Positions 9,001 through 16,437 of a stretch of DNA of 64,000 nucleotides are shown here, in pieces. The DNA comes from Streptomyces sp. 130 (GTDB lineage: Bacteria; Actinomycetota; Actinomycetes; Streptomycetales; Streptomycetaceae): assembly GCF_007096885.1 (NCBI RefSeq), contig NZ_VJNO01000011.1, positions 124,001 through 188,000 on the forward strand. Direction: 5' to 3'. The position numbers and the translations under genes are program-made. The notes under the pieces were generated by a model. It saw only the letters and a program-made list of their open reading frames with translations, was not told where the DNA came from and made no database searches. The first letter of the stretch is position 1; every line of letters starts with the position of its first letter.

Positions 9001-12000
9001 TGGACCTTGCCCCGGGCCTTCGCCAGGTCCGTCTTCGCCTGGTCGAAGAGGGCCTGCTTCGGCTTGAAGATGTTGTCCGGGTCGTCCTGGAGCGTGTCGT
9101 GCCAGTACTTCTGCCAGCGCAGGATCTGGTCGGCGAACCAGGCCTGGCCGATGGCCTCGACCATGTTGTCCGCGGCGGACCGGGTCGCGGCGGCGGCGTC
9201 GGCCTCCGCCTGCACGATCACGGCGCGCGGGGCGGCCTGGCCCGCGTACTCCGCCTCCCACTCGGCCGAAGCCTGCGAGACGACCTCGCTCAGGGAGTTG
9301 CGGGGGTCCACCGGGTCCTGGTGGTCGCACGAGGCCCAGGCCTGCTTGAGGTTCTCGACCTCGATCCGGAACTCGGCGGAGTCCTGGGTGACCTTCTCGC
9401 CGAGGAAGCCGCCGTGCCGCAGGTAGGCGGCGATGTCTGAGGCGGTGGTGCCCCCGGAGTACCGGGTGTTGCTCACGTTGCCGGACCGCAGCATGACGTC
9501 GGCCTCGGCGTCGAACCAGCTGTCCTTGCCGCGGTTCTCCTCGGTGATCTGCCGCGCCTTCGCCAGCGCGTCGTCGCCGGCGTTGGTGTGCCCGTCCCAG
9601 CCCAGCCGGTGGGAGAGGCCGGCCTGGGAGGCGATGGTGAACCCGAGGATGTCGTCGCCGAACGTCGGCGCGTGCAGGGTGATCCCGTCGTCGAACGAGC
9701 TCATCGCGTACGGCCGGTTGGCGTCCTCCAGGAGGGCCTCGCGGGCGGCCATGGCGTCGAGGAAGGCGTAACCCGCCGTCTCGTCCTGGTCACGGGCCTG
9801 CCCCAGCGGCGCGAACCCGATCATGCCGAGGTCACCGATGGCGGCGGCCAGCTCGTCGTTCGTGCCGGTCAGGCCCTCGATGGCCGCGGCCTTCATGCGG
9901 GCGCCGCCCGCGTGCAGGGCGACTCCCGCCACGCACTGGTTGAGGCGCGGCGTGGAGCGTACGTCGCTGATCACCGCGGTGAGCTCGGTGAGGCGGCGCA
10001 GCGCGTCGTCGGCGTCGACGAAGATCTGCCGGACGCCGTCCGAGACCTTCTCGACCGCTGCCGCGAGCGCGGGTATCCGGCCCACGACCGCGACGGAGGA
10101 GGCGATGTCGACGAGGTCCCAGAGGCATCCCTCGGCGTCGTAGCGCGGCAGGCACGCCTTCACCTCGGCCGGGTCGAGCCGGTCGAAGAGGATCTGCCCG
10201 CCGTTGGCCTTCGTCCAGGCGACGAGGTCCACCGAGACGGCCTTCAGGCCCTCGCGGTAGTCGTCGACGCAGGTCTGGCCGCAGGCGTCCAGGAGGATCT
10301 TCTCCTCCCGCTCGCCGAGAGCCGGCCAGTTGGCGGCGCCGCCCTTGACCGGCGTGACGCCCTCGGCGAGGGCGTCCTGGTGCGCGGCCTCGTTCTTCTC
10401 GCGCTGTTCCTGCTCGGCCCGGGCAGCGGCGTCCTCGGCGGCGGTGCTGTCGCCCTGCGCGTCGGAGGCCCTGTCCTCGGCGGCCTGCGCGTCCTCGTCC
10501 GCCCGGGCCGCCTTGTCCTGGGCGTCCTTGGCGGCCTGCGCGGCCCGGCCGGACTTGCCGTCGGCCTCGGCGGCGTGCCGTTCGGCTTCGGTGGCCTCGC
10601 GGTCCGCCTCGTCGGCGGTGTCACGTGCCCCGTCGGCGAGAAGGGCGGCTGCGGCGGCGTCGGTGCCCGCCTGCTCGGAGTAACCGGCCGCCGCGGTGGC
10701 CGCTCCCTCGGCCCCCTCGCGCTCCTTGGCCGCTTCGGTCGCGGACGCCTGAGCGCGGGTCACGGCCTCGACGGCGCGCAGCGAGTCGCCCGCGGCGCGT
10801 GCGGCGGCCTCGGCGGCGAGCTTGGCGTCGCCCGTGGCCCGGGTGGCGGCCTCCTGCGCGGCCTCGGAGGCCGCTGTCGCCTCCGCGGCCTTGGCCTCGG
10901 CGGCTGCCGCCTGCTGTTCGGCGATCGTCTTGGAGGACTGGCCGACGAGGACGGCGAACGCGGCCGAACTGTCCGTCACCCGGTAGGGGGTGCCCACCGC
11001 GACGGCCTCGTCGGACGCGGCGATCGTCTGGTTCGCGGTGTCGCGTGCCGCCAGCGCCGCCTGCCCGGCGGCGTAGGCGCGGCCGGCCACGACGGCGGCC
11101 GACTTCACGGCCTCGGCCGCGTCCCCGCCCGCCTTGACGGCTTCCTGCTCGGCCTTCTCGGCGAGCGCGGTGGCGTTCCCGGAGGCCGTGGCGGCGTTGT
11201 CGGCGAGCAGTGCCGCTTCCCGCGAGGCGTCCAGCGCGACGGCCGCGGCGGCGTGCGCCGCGGAAGCCGCGCCGAGCGAGGTGCGGTACGCGGACCACGC
11301 CTTGGTCGCGTCGGCCTCGGCGCGCTTGGCGGCACCCTCGGCCTTGGTCGCGGCGGTCCGCGCGGTGACGGCGGCGGTGGTCGCCTCGTCCGCCGCGGTC
11401 TGCGCGGCGGTGGCCGCCTGGGCCGCCTCGTTCGCCGCGGTGCGCGCGGCGGTGGCCGCGGCCCGGGTCTCCGTGGCGGCCTCGGTGCCCTCGGCGGCAG
11501 CGGCGGCGGCTTCGAGCGCGGCGGCGCGGGCCGCGACGGCCTGCTTCGCCCGGAGTGCGGACACGGCCTTCTCGCGCGCCTTCTGCGCCGCCTTCGCCTT
11601 CCCGTCCGCGAGCTTGCGCTTCGCGGACGCGTCGGCGGTCGCGGTCTCGGCCGCCGTGTCGGCGCCGGTGGCCGCGGTGTACTGCGTCTCCGCCCGCTGC
11701 TCGGCCTCCTGCGCCTTGACCCGCTCGGTGGCGGCGGTGGCACGGGCGGCGGCCGCGTTGGCCTTCTCCGTCTGCGCCTTGGCGCGCTGGGTGGCGGCGG
11801 TGGCGGCGGCGGTCTTGGCCTTGTCGCGCTTCTGCTCCGCGGTGGTGCGGGCGTTCTTCGCCGTCTTCGCTTCCTCGGCGGCAGCGTCGGCGTTGGCCTC
11901 GGCGCTGTCGGCGGCGGCCTTCGCCTGGGTGGCGGCCTCCTCGGCTGCGACGCGGCGGAATTCGGTGTTCAGGGCGTGTGCGTCGGTCTGCGCCTTGGCG

Positions 12001-13391
12001 AGGAGCGCGCCGGCGTCGGCGACCGTCGCGTCGGCGGCGGAGAGTGCCGTCTCCGTCGCCGTGGCGGCGGCCTTGGCGGCGGCGGCCGAGGCGCGGGCCA
12101 CCTGGACCGACTGCTGGGCGTACATCAGCCCGCGTCCGCGCGGCACGTGGGTGGCGTCGGCGACGGCCCATGCCTCCTGCTGCGCGGTCGCGGCCTTCTG
12201 CGCGGCCGTCGCGGCCTTGCCGGCCTGCTCCTTGGCCGCGACGACCAGGGCGGCCACCCTGGTGCGGGCGGCCTCCAGGTCCGCCGTGGCCTTGTCGTAG
12301 AACGCCTGGTCGGGCTTTTCGAAGATCGTGTCGGGGTCGTTGGCGAGCTCGTCCTGCCAGTACTTGCGCCAGGTCAGGATCTGCTCGGCGAACCACGCCT
12401 GGCCGATGGCCTCGACCATGTGGTCCGTGGCGGTCCGGGTCGCGGCGGCGGCGTCGGCCTCGGCCCGCATGATGGTGGCGCGCTGGGGTGCCTGCCCCGC
12501 GTACTCCGCCTCCCACTCGGCCATCGCGGTCATGACCGGGGCGTTGAGCTTGCGTCGCGGGTCGATCGGGTTCTGGTGGTCGCAGGCCGCCCATGCCTGC
12601 TTGAGGTCCTCGACCTCGACGCGGTATTCGGGCGAGCCCTCGGCCGGCGTCTCGGTCGCGAACCCGCCGCGCCGCAGATAGGCGGCGATGTCGCTGGAGG
12701 TGGTGCCGCCCGCGTAGTCGCTCCCGACGTCCCGCAGCATGAGGTCGGCGGCGGCGTCGTGCCAGCTGTCCTTGCCGCGGTTCTGTTCGACGATCTCCGC
12801 GGCGCGTGCGATCGCCGCCTCGCCCGCCTCGCTGTGGCCGTCGGAGCCGAGCGGGTAGGCGAGCTGGACCTGGCCGAGCGCCGTGAAGTAGTCGACGTCC
12901 TCCCCGAACTCCGGCGGGTCCCAGTCCATGACCCCCTCGGGCCACGCGGACCGGCGGTAGGTCTCCTGGGCCTCGCCGAGCTGCTCGTTGCGCAGGTCGC
13001 TGGCGTCCCGGTAGCTCCGGCCGTCCTCCTCGTCGGCGGACTGGGCGTCGGCGAGGGGGCCGTAGCCGATCCAGTCGTAGCCGCCGAGGACGACGTCGTT
13101 CAGCTGCTCGTCGGTACCGGTCAGGCCCTCGATGGCCTTGGCCTTCATCCGGGGCCCGCCGATGTGCAGCGCCACACCGGCGTAGCAGCGGTCCTGCCGG
13201 ACGGTCTGGCCGATGCTGTTGCGGATGACCCCGGTGTCCTCCTCGGACACGGGGGCGGCCACGGCCTGGGGAGCCTGGAGCACGCCCGCCAGCACGGCGG
13301 AGGCGGTGAGGAGCGCTGTCGCACCGGTGGCTCCCGCCAGTGCGGAACGTATGCGACGCCGGCGTCTGCCGACGTCTCTGAGCATTGACAT
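6057..13391 (-). CDS. Giant secreted Ala-rich coiled-coil polymorphic toxin with C-terminal deaminase domain
   Basis: A 2444-residue protein. A Sec-type signal (1-46) has a run of Arg, a hydrophobic core and QAVAA before the cleavage site. Two homologous modules follow, at about 60-1007 and 1143-2087. Each opens with a globular head (AGVALHxGGxRMKAxAIEGLTGT... IAAYLRxGGF... AWASCDHQ-type) and continues as a long Ala-rich coiled coil. A pre-toxin region (about 2090-2290) includes a hydrophobic stretch (WVVGFFVAGALF). The last 150 residues carry a nucleic-acid/nucleotide deaminase signature: HAE with His2371 and Glu2373, then SERQPCPVC with Cys2400 and Cys2403 as zinc ligands. This HxE...PCxxC set matches the cytidine-deaminase-like toxin superfamily (XOO_2897- or DddA-like families are candidates). 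The toxin activity is inferred. AAGG lies 5 nt before the ATG at 13391. Confidence 0.88.
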   Translation of the reverse strand: MSMLRDVGRRRRRIRSALAGATGATALLTASAVLAGVLQAPQAVAAPVSEEDTGVIRNSIGQTVRQDRCYAGVALHIGGPRMKAKAIEGLTGTDEQLNDVVLGGYDWIGYGPLADAQSADEEDGRSYRDASDLRNEQLGEAQETYRRSAWPEGVMDWDPPEFGEDVDYFTALGQVQLAYPLGSDGHSEAGEAAIARAAEIVEQNRGKDSWHDAAADLMLRDVGSDYAGGTTSSDIAAYLRRGGFATETPAEGSPEYRVEVEDLKQAWAACDHQNPIDPRRKLNAPVMTAMAEWEAEYAGQAPQRATIMRAEADAAAATRTATDHMVEAIGQAWFAEQILTWRKYWQDELANDPDTIFEKPDQAFYDKATADLEAARTRVAALVVAAKEQAGKAATAAQKAATAQQEAWAVADATHVPRGRGLMYAQQSVQVARASAAAAKAAATATETALSAADATVADAGALLAKAQTDAHALNTEFRRVAAEEAATQAKAAADSAEANADAAAEEAKTAKNARTTAEQKRDKAKTAAATAATQRAKAQTEKANAAAARATAATERVKAQEAEQRAETQYTAATGADTAAETATADASAKRKLADGKAKAAQKAREKAVSALRAKQAVAARAAALEAAAAAAEGTEAATETRAAATAARTAANEAAQAATAAQTAADEATTAAVTARTAATKAEGAAKRAEADATKAWSAYRTSLGAASAAHAAAAVALDASREAALLADNAATASGNATALAEKAEQEAVKAGGDAAEAVKSAAVVAGRAYAAGQAALAARDTANQTIAASDEAVAVGTPYRVTDSSAAFAVLVGQSSKTIAEQQAAAAEAKAAEATAASEAAQEAATRATGDAKLAAEAAARAAGDSLRAVEAVTRAQASATEAAKEREGAEGAATAAAGYSEQAGTDAAAAALLADGARDTADEADREATEAERHAAEADGKSGRAAQAAKDAQDKAARADEDAQAAEDRASDAQGDSTAAEDAAARAEQEQREKNEAAHQDALAEGVTPVKGGAANWPALGEREEKILLDACGQTCVDDYREGLKAVSVDLVAWTKANGGQILFDRLDPAEVKACLPRYDAEGCLWDLVDIASSVAVVGRIPALAAAVEKVSDGVRQIFVDADDALRRLTELTAVISDVRSTPRLNQCVAGVALHAGGARMKAAAIEGLTGTNDELAAAIGDLGMIGFAPLGQARDQDETAGYAFLDAMAAREALLEDANRPYAMSSFDDGITLHAPTFGDDILGFTIASQAGLSHRLGWDGHTNAGDDALAKARQITEENRGKDSWFDAEADVMLRSGNVSNTRYSGGTTASDIAAYLRHGGFLGEKVTQDSAEFRIEVENLKQAWASCDHQDPVDPRNSLSEVVSQASAEWEAEYAGQAAPRAVIVQAEADAAAATRSAADNMVEAIGQAWFADQILRWQKYWHDTLQDDPDNIFKPKQALFDQAKTDLAKARGKVQALVTSSQQQATAATAAAQRAVTAQQQAWAIADAAEVPRGRGLLYAQQSVQVARASGAAATAAAKATETALNAANATVSTSEALLALAQTEAHAVNTEFRRIAAQEAASQAKAAADSADAYAASAAANAAKAKKAKETALAEEEDARKAAAEAQRTRAVAELERANAAAYRATAERERDKAATHEADAVAQGRIAAEARSSAEASGATASARRSEAEQAERDAVTARNKALEAERLRDSLKAKAAALEAHAAAVDGTDAAEGARSAATEARSAADTATTAATNARAAATAATTAATKAREAATKAQGAASRAKAASDATWASYLVAAGSAAAAHAAAAEAIDASEAAARDAAGAKEESEKAGTAAKTAKSEATAARSEAVQTANWAATTAGKALAAVQASLAARDSAAAVNKPANEAIALGGPYQETDSSAAFATLLGQQSLTLAQQQAAAAGATAGLAEEFSAEAKARAEQAAADMKLAAQASAAAASDAARAAKAYERALASAAQAAADAKLAGASANRADGYAQSAGADVVRAWTAASDAQTDANAADSAATEAEHDAASARAAATQAEKDAAAARDVATQAEADATAAEKAAEGAWDAANEAQEAADRTEKEVSNEQIAEGATTGIGGVWQVLDHMEFIGEPKNVVKDNCNAIIHVGDCTITADVTYKQYYDVFMCLAEQDTYSGSCPDADTVYLGLDVSDPKTEEMSYTLTMVEFNSGIDPVDIMLGDFIGCAKKINPFVSGGTWGDCGWVVGFFVAGALFKAASTAVTALDGAAKTGIGFLDAWKALRTLRISEAAAAGVAKKVAEKFYNVCRKKSRVAPLSRVATIMPMGTIGSPVPEYSCVGLVGYNSTDLASAAYQARIKAGFGIYAKRNVAVARVTGWKDPNTGSDLVVGFSKGGGFHAEDDILEQLAKANVSPKKITALYSERQPCPVCGPNLEELLEDGTEITWSVQWGSDGLMNSAFEDLLAKMIQAQ

Positions 13392-13726
13392 GTCTGCCTT
13401 GATCTCTCGGATCTCCCGGCAGCGGTTTTACATGGTCGTGACAGGGGGTGCCGACCGATTCGCACTCTCCCCGCGCGGCACCGCCGGCGCTCCCGCCTCC
13501 CCCACGAGTCGACGCTGCCGCTTTCCCTGTGACCATGTCATGTGTTGATCTTCACGGGAAGACCAACAAAACTTCCGCAAAGGGTCACGGAGCTCAAGAA
13601 CGGGCAAAGCGATCGACAGGTTGATCATCTTGTTACCCGGCAGTCGGCCGCCGTTCGGGCAACAGCGAGCCCCCGTCAGCGAACTGACGGGGGCTCGGTG
13701 CTCGTCCCGGCCGCGGCGGCGGTACG
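13392..13726. other. Promoter region of the toxin gene and 3' region of icmA
   Basis: A 335-bp gap. It contains the icmA terminator (13666-13697) and, nearer the toxin gene, a less GC-rich stretch (about 13535-13600) where the toxin promoter is likely. No gene or clear operator was recognised. Confidence 0.5.
13666..13697 (-). terminator. Terminator of icmA
   Basis: A perfect 14-bp stem, cgagcccccgtcag at 13666-13679 and its complement at 13684-13697, with the stable tetraloop cgaa. It lies 30 bp past the icmA stop on the leftward strand and separates icmA from the toxin promoter. Confidence 0.88.
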
Positions 13727-15427
13727 TCAGAAGCCGGCCGGCTCCGTGTAGACGCCCCACTCGTCGCGCAGGACGCCGCAGATCTCGCCGAGGGTGGCCT
13801 CCGCGCGGACCGCGTCGAGCATCGGCGCGATCATGTTGGAGCCGTCGCGGGCGGCGGCCAGCATCGCGTCCAGGGCGCTCCTGACGCGGGCGTCGTCGCG
13901 GGCCGCCTTGCGGCCGGCGAGGACGCGCACCTGCTCGCGCTCGACCTCGTGGCTGACGCGCAGGATCTCCAGGTCGCCGGTGACCGAGCCGTGCGCCACG
14001 TTGACGCCGACGACCTTCTTGTCGCCCTTCTCCAGGGCCTGCTGGTAGCGGAACGCGGACTCCGCGATCTCGCCGGTGAACCAGCCGTCCTCGATGCCGC
14101 GCAGGATGCCGGAGGTGATCGGGCCGACCGGGTGCCGCCCGTCGGGGTGGGCGCGGGTGCCGCGCTCCTTGATCTGCTCGAAGATCTTTTCGGCGTCGGC
14201 CTCGATGCGGTCGGTGAGCTGCTCCACGTACCAGGAACCGCCCAGCGGGTCGGCCACGTTGGCGACGCCGGTCTCCTCCATCAGCACCTGCTGGGTGCGC
14301 AGGGCGATCTCGGCGGCCTGCTCGGAGGGGAGCGCGAGGGTCTCGTCGAGGGCGTTGGTGTGCAGCGAGTTGGTGCCGCCGAGGACGGCGGACAGGGCCT
14401 CCACGGCGGTGCGCACGACGTTGTTGTACGGCTGCTGCGCGGTGAGGGAGACCCCGGCGGTCTGGGTGTGGAAGCGCAGCCACTGGGCCTTGTCGGTCTT
14501 GGCGCCGTACGTCTCCTTCATCCAGCGGGCCCAGATGCGGCGGGCGGCGCGGAACTTGGCGATCTCCTCGAAGAAGTCGAGGTGCGCGTCGAAGAAGAAG
14601 GACAGGCCGGGCGCGAAGGTGTCGACGTCCAGGCCGCGCGAGAGGCCGAGCTCCACGTAGCCGAAGCCGTCGGCGAGGGTGTACGCCAGCTCCTGCGCGG
14701 CCGTCGCCCCGGCCTCGCGGATGTGGTAGCCGGATACGGAGAGCGGCTTGTACGCGGGGATGGAGCTCGCGCAGTGCTCCATCAGGTCGCCGATGAGGCG
14801 CAGATGGGGCTCGGGCTGGAACAGCCACTCCTTCTGCGCGATGTACTCCTTGAAGATGTCCGTCTGGAGCGTGCCGTTGAGGACGGCCGGGTCGACGCCC
14901 TGGCGCTCGGCGGCGACCAGGTACATGCAGAAGACCGGGACGGCCGGGCCGCTGATCGTCATCGACGTCGTGACGTCACCGAGCGGGATGTCCTTGAACA
15001 GGACCTCCATGTCGGCGGCGGAGTCGATGGCGACGCCGCAGTGGCCGACCTCGCCGAGCGCGCGCGGGTCGTCCGAGTCGCGGCCCATCAGGGTCGGCAT
15101 GTCGAAGGCCACGCTGAGCCCGCCGCCGCCGGCGGCCAGGATCATCTTGTAGCGCTCGTTGGTCTGCTCGGCGTTGCCGAAGCCGGCGAACTGGCGGATG
15201 GTCCAGGTGCGGCCCCGGTAGCCGGTCGGGTGGAGCCCCCGGGTGAAGGGGTACTCGCCGGGCCAGCCGATCCGCTCGAAGCCCTCGTACGCGTCCCCGG
15301 GGCGGGGGCCGTAGACCGGCTCCACCGGGTCCCCGGACAGCGTGGTGAAGTCGGCCTCACGCTTGCGGGCCTTGTCGTAACGGGCCTGCCAGCGGCGGCG
15401 GCCTTCCTCGATCGCTTCAGCGTCCAT
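13727..15427 (-). CDS. icmA: Isobutyryl-CoA mutase large subunit
   Basis: A 566-residue cytoplasmic protein with the length and N-terminus ([22 protein letters not shown]) of streptomycete IcmA. It forms the substrate-binding TIM barrel of coenzyme-B12-dependent isobutyryl-CoA/n-butyryl-CoA mutase. Mutase motifs seen include [45 protein letters not shown] and the [14 protein letters not shown] stretch. The C-terminal B12-binding domain of single-chain methylmalonyl-CoA mutases is absent, as expected, because the small subunit IcmB supplies it; no icmB is in the window. The ATG at 15427 follows GGGTGG; a TTG 9 bp upstream is a less likely start. A perfect 24-bp palindrome sits directly upstream. 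The MeaB-like GTPase, epimerase and adenosyltransferase elsewhere in the window serve the same pathway. Confidence 0.93.
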   Translation of the reverse strand: MDAEAIEEGRRRWQARYDKARKREADFTTLSGDPVEPVYGPRPGDAYEGFERIGWPGEYPFTRGLHPTGYRGRTWTIRQFAGFGNAEQTNERYKMILAAGGGGLSVAFDMPTLMGRDSDDPRALGEVGHCGVAIDSAADMEVLFKDIPLGDVTTSMTISGPAVPVFCMYLVAAERQGVDPAVLNGTLQTDIFKEYIAQKEWLFQPEPHLRLIGDLMEHCASSIPAYKPLSVSGYHIREAGATAAQELAYTLADGFGYVELGLSRGLDVDTFAPGLSFFFDAHLDFFEEIAKFRAARRIWARWMKETYGAKTDKAQWLRFHTQTAGVSLTAQQPYNNVVRTAVEALSAVLGGTNSLHTNALDETLALPSEQAAEIALRTQQVLMEETGVANVADPLGGSWYVEQLTDRIEADAEKIFEQIKERGTRAHPDGRHPVGPITSGILRGIEDGWFTGEIAESAFRYQQALEKGDKKVVGVNVAHGSVTGDLEILRVSHEVEREQVRVLAGRKAARDDARVRSALDAMLAAARDGSNMIAPMLDAVRAEATLGEICGVLRDEWGVYTEPAGF

Positions 15428-15435
15428 GCCACCCA

Positions 15436-15459
15436 ATTTACTAGGACGTCCTAGTAAAT
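15436..15459. promoter_or_regulatory. Perfect 24-bp palindrome upstream of icmA
   Basis: The half-site atttactaggac is followed at once by its exact reverse complement. The palindrome ends 8 bp before the icmA ATG, so a bound protein would block the promoter/leader. It contains two CTAG tetranucleotides, which are rare in streptomycete DNA. It is probably the operator of a repressor sensing an acyl-CoA. The regulator cannot be named from this window. Confidence 0.65.
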
Positions 15460-15469
15460 GTCGATGACA

Positions 15470-15498
15470 AACCGCCCGGCGCTTCGCGCGGGGCGGTT
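15470..15498 (-). terminator. Terminator of the first DUF3817 gene
   Basis: Stem aaccgcccggcgc / gcgcggggcggtt with one mismatch and a 3-nt loop, beginning 10 bp after the leftward DUF3817 stop. It lies between that gene and the icmA palindrome. Confidence 0.7.
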
Positions 15499-15508
15499 CG
15501 GGGACTGC

Positions 15509-15844
15509 TCAGGCGTTCGCGGGGGCCGCCGGCGCCGAGCCCGCGACCAGCGGCTCGACCTCGCGGACGACCTTGCGCTCCACGAAGAACGCGGCCGTCG
15601 GGATCGTGCCGGAGATGAGCACCCAGAGCAGCTTGCCCATCGGCCACTTCGCCTTGGAGCCCAGGTCGAAGGCGAAGATCAGGTAGATGATGTACAGCAC
15701 GCCGTGGATCTGGGAGACGACGAGCGTCAGGCCCTCGCCCTTGTCGAAGCCGTATTTGAAGATCATGCACACGCAGAGGATCAGCAACATGACGGCGGTG
15801 ACGTAAGCCATCACCCGGTATCGGGTCAGCACACTGCGTTTCAT
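15509..15844 (-). CDS. DUF3817 small integral membrane protein
   Basis: A 111-residue protein (MKRSVLTRYRVMAYVTAVML...) with three hydrophobic helices at about 11-30, 41-63 and 72-90, and a short Ala/Pro-rich tail. The central stretch VSQIHGVLYIIYLIFAFDLG followed by KAKWPMGKLLW is typical of DUF3817. The start ATG at 15844 is fixed by the length of the family. A second DUF3817 gene is at 19226-19576. The family has no known biochemical function. The upstream neighbour on the same strand is a MarR regulator, 65 bp away, so a shared transcript is possible. Confidence 0.85.
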   Translation of the reverse strand: MKRSVLTRYRVMAYVTAVMLLILCVCMIFKYGFDKGEGLTLVVSQIHGVLYIIYLIFAFDLGSKAKWPMGKLLWVLISGTIPTAAFFVERKVVREVEPLVAGSAPAAPANA

Positions 15845-15909
15845 GCCATCGAGCGTAACCGGACGTCCGGGGCGATCTTGCAGCGGGCCGGGCACCGGAA
15901 CCGCGCCTC

Positions 15910-16437
15910 TCAGATCTCCTCGAAGTCCTGCGCGGCGATACGCAGGGGGCGCAGCAGCGCGAAGATCTCGGCGCACTCCTCGGCGTCGTACACCCCGAGC
16001 CCGAACTCCATCGCGGCCAGGTCCCGGGTGGCCGACTCCACGACCTCGCGGCCCTTGTCGGTGATCGAGGCCAGCGTGCCCCGGCCGTCGTTCGGGTTCG
16101 GGCGCTTGTCGACCAGGCCGGAGCGCACCAGCCGGTCCACCGTGTTCGTCACGGACGTCGGGTGGACCATCAGCCGCTCGCCGATCTTCGACATCGGCAG
16201 CTCGCCCGCCTGGGAGAAGGTGAGCAGCACCAGCGCCTCGTACCGCGCGAAGGTCAGTCCGTACGGCTTGACGACGGCGTCGACCTCGGCGAGCAGGATC
16301 TGCTGCGCCCGCATGATCGAGGTGATCGCCGCCATGGACGGGACCGGGCCCCAGCGCTGCTGCCAGAGCTCGTCGGCGCGGGCGATGGGATCGAAGGGAA
16401 GGCTGAGCGGCTTCGGCACGGCCACGACCTTACCCAT
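15910..16437 (-). CDS. MarR family transcriptional regulator
   Basis: A 175-residue regulator with a winged helix at about 60-140: LTFARYEALVLLTFSQAGELPMS, then the recognition helix region HPTSVTNTVDRLVRSGLV and the wing KRPNPNDGRGTLASITDKG. The ATG at 16437 overlaps the last 8 bp of the MFS transporter gene (ATGGGTAA overlap), so transporter and regulator are coupled in one operon. That arrangement fits a drug- or phenolic-sensing repressor of its own exporter. The ligand is unknown. Confidence 0.87.
   Translation of the reverse strand: MGKVVAVPKPLSLPFDPIARADELWQQRWGPVPSMAAITSIMRAQQILLAEVDAVVKPYGLTFARYEALVLLTFSQAGELPMSKIGERLMVHPTSVTNTVDRLVRSGLVDKRPNPNDGRGTLASITDKGREVVESATRDLAAMEFGLGVYDAEECAEIFALLRPLRIAAQDFEEI

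Noticed and set aside
9588..13388. 1266-codon open frame on the + strand inside the giant coiled-coil gene
   Set aside because: It is antisense to the Ala-rich toxin gene and consists of Arg/Gly/Leu-rich low-complexity sequence, an effect of GC-rich third positions; no start signal or family features.
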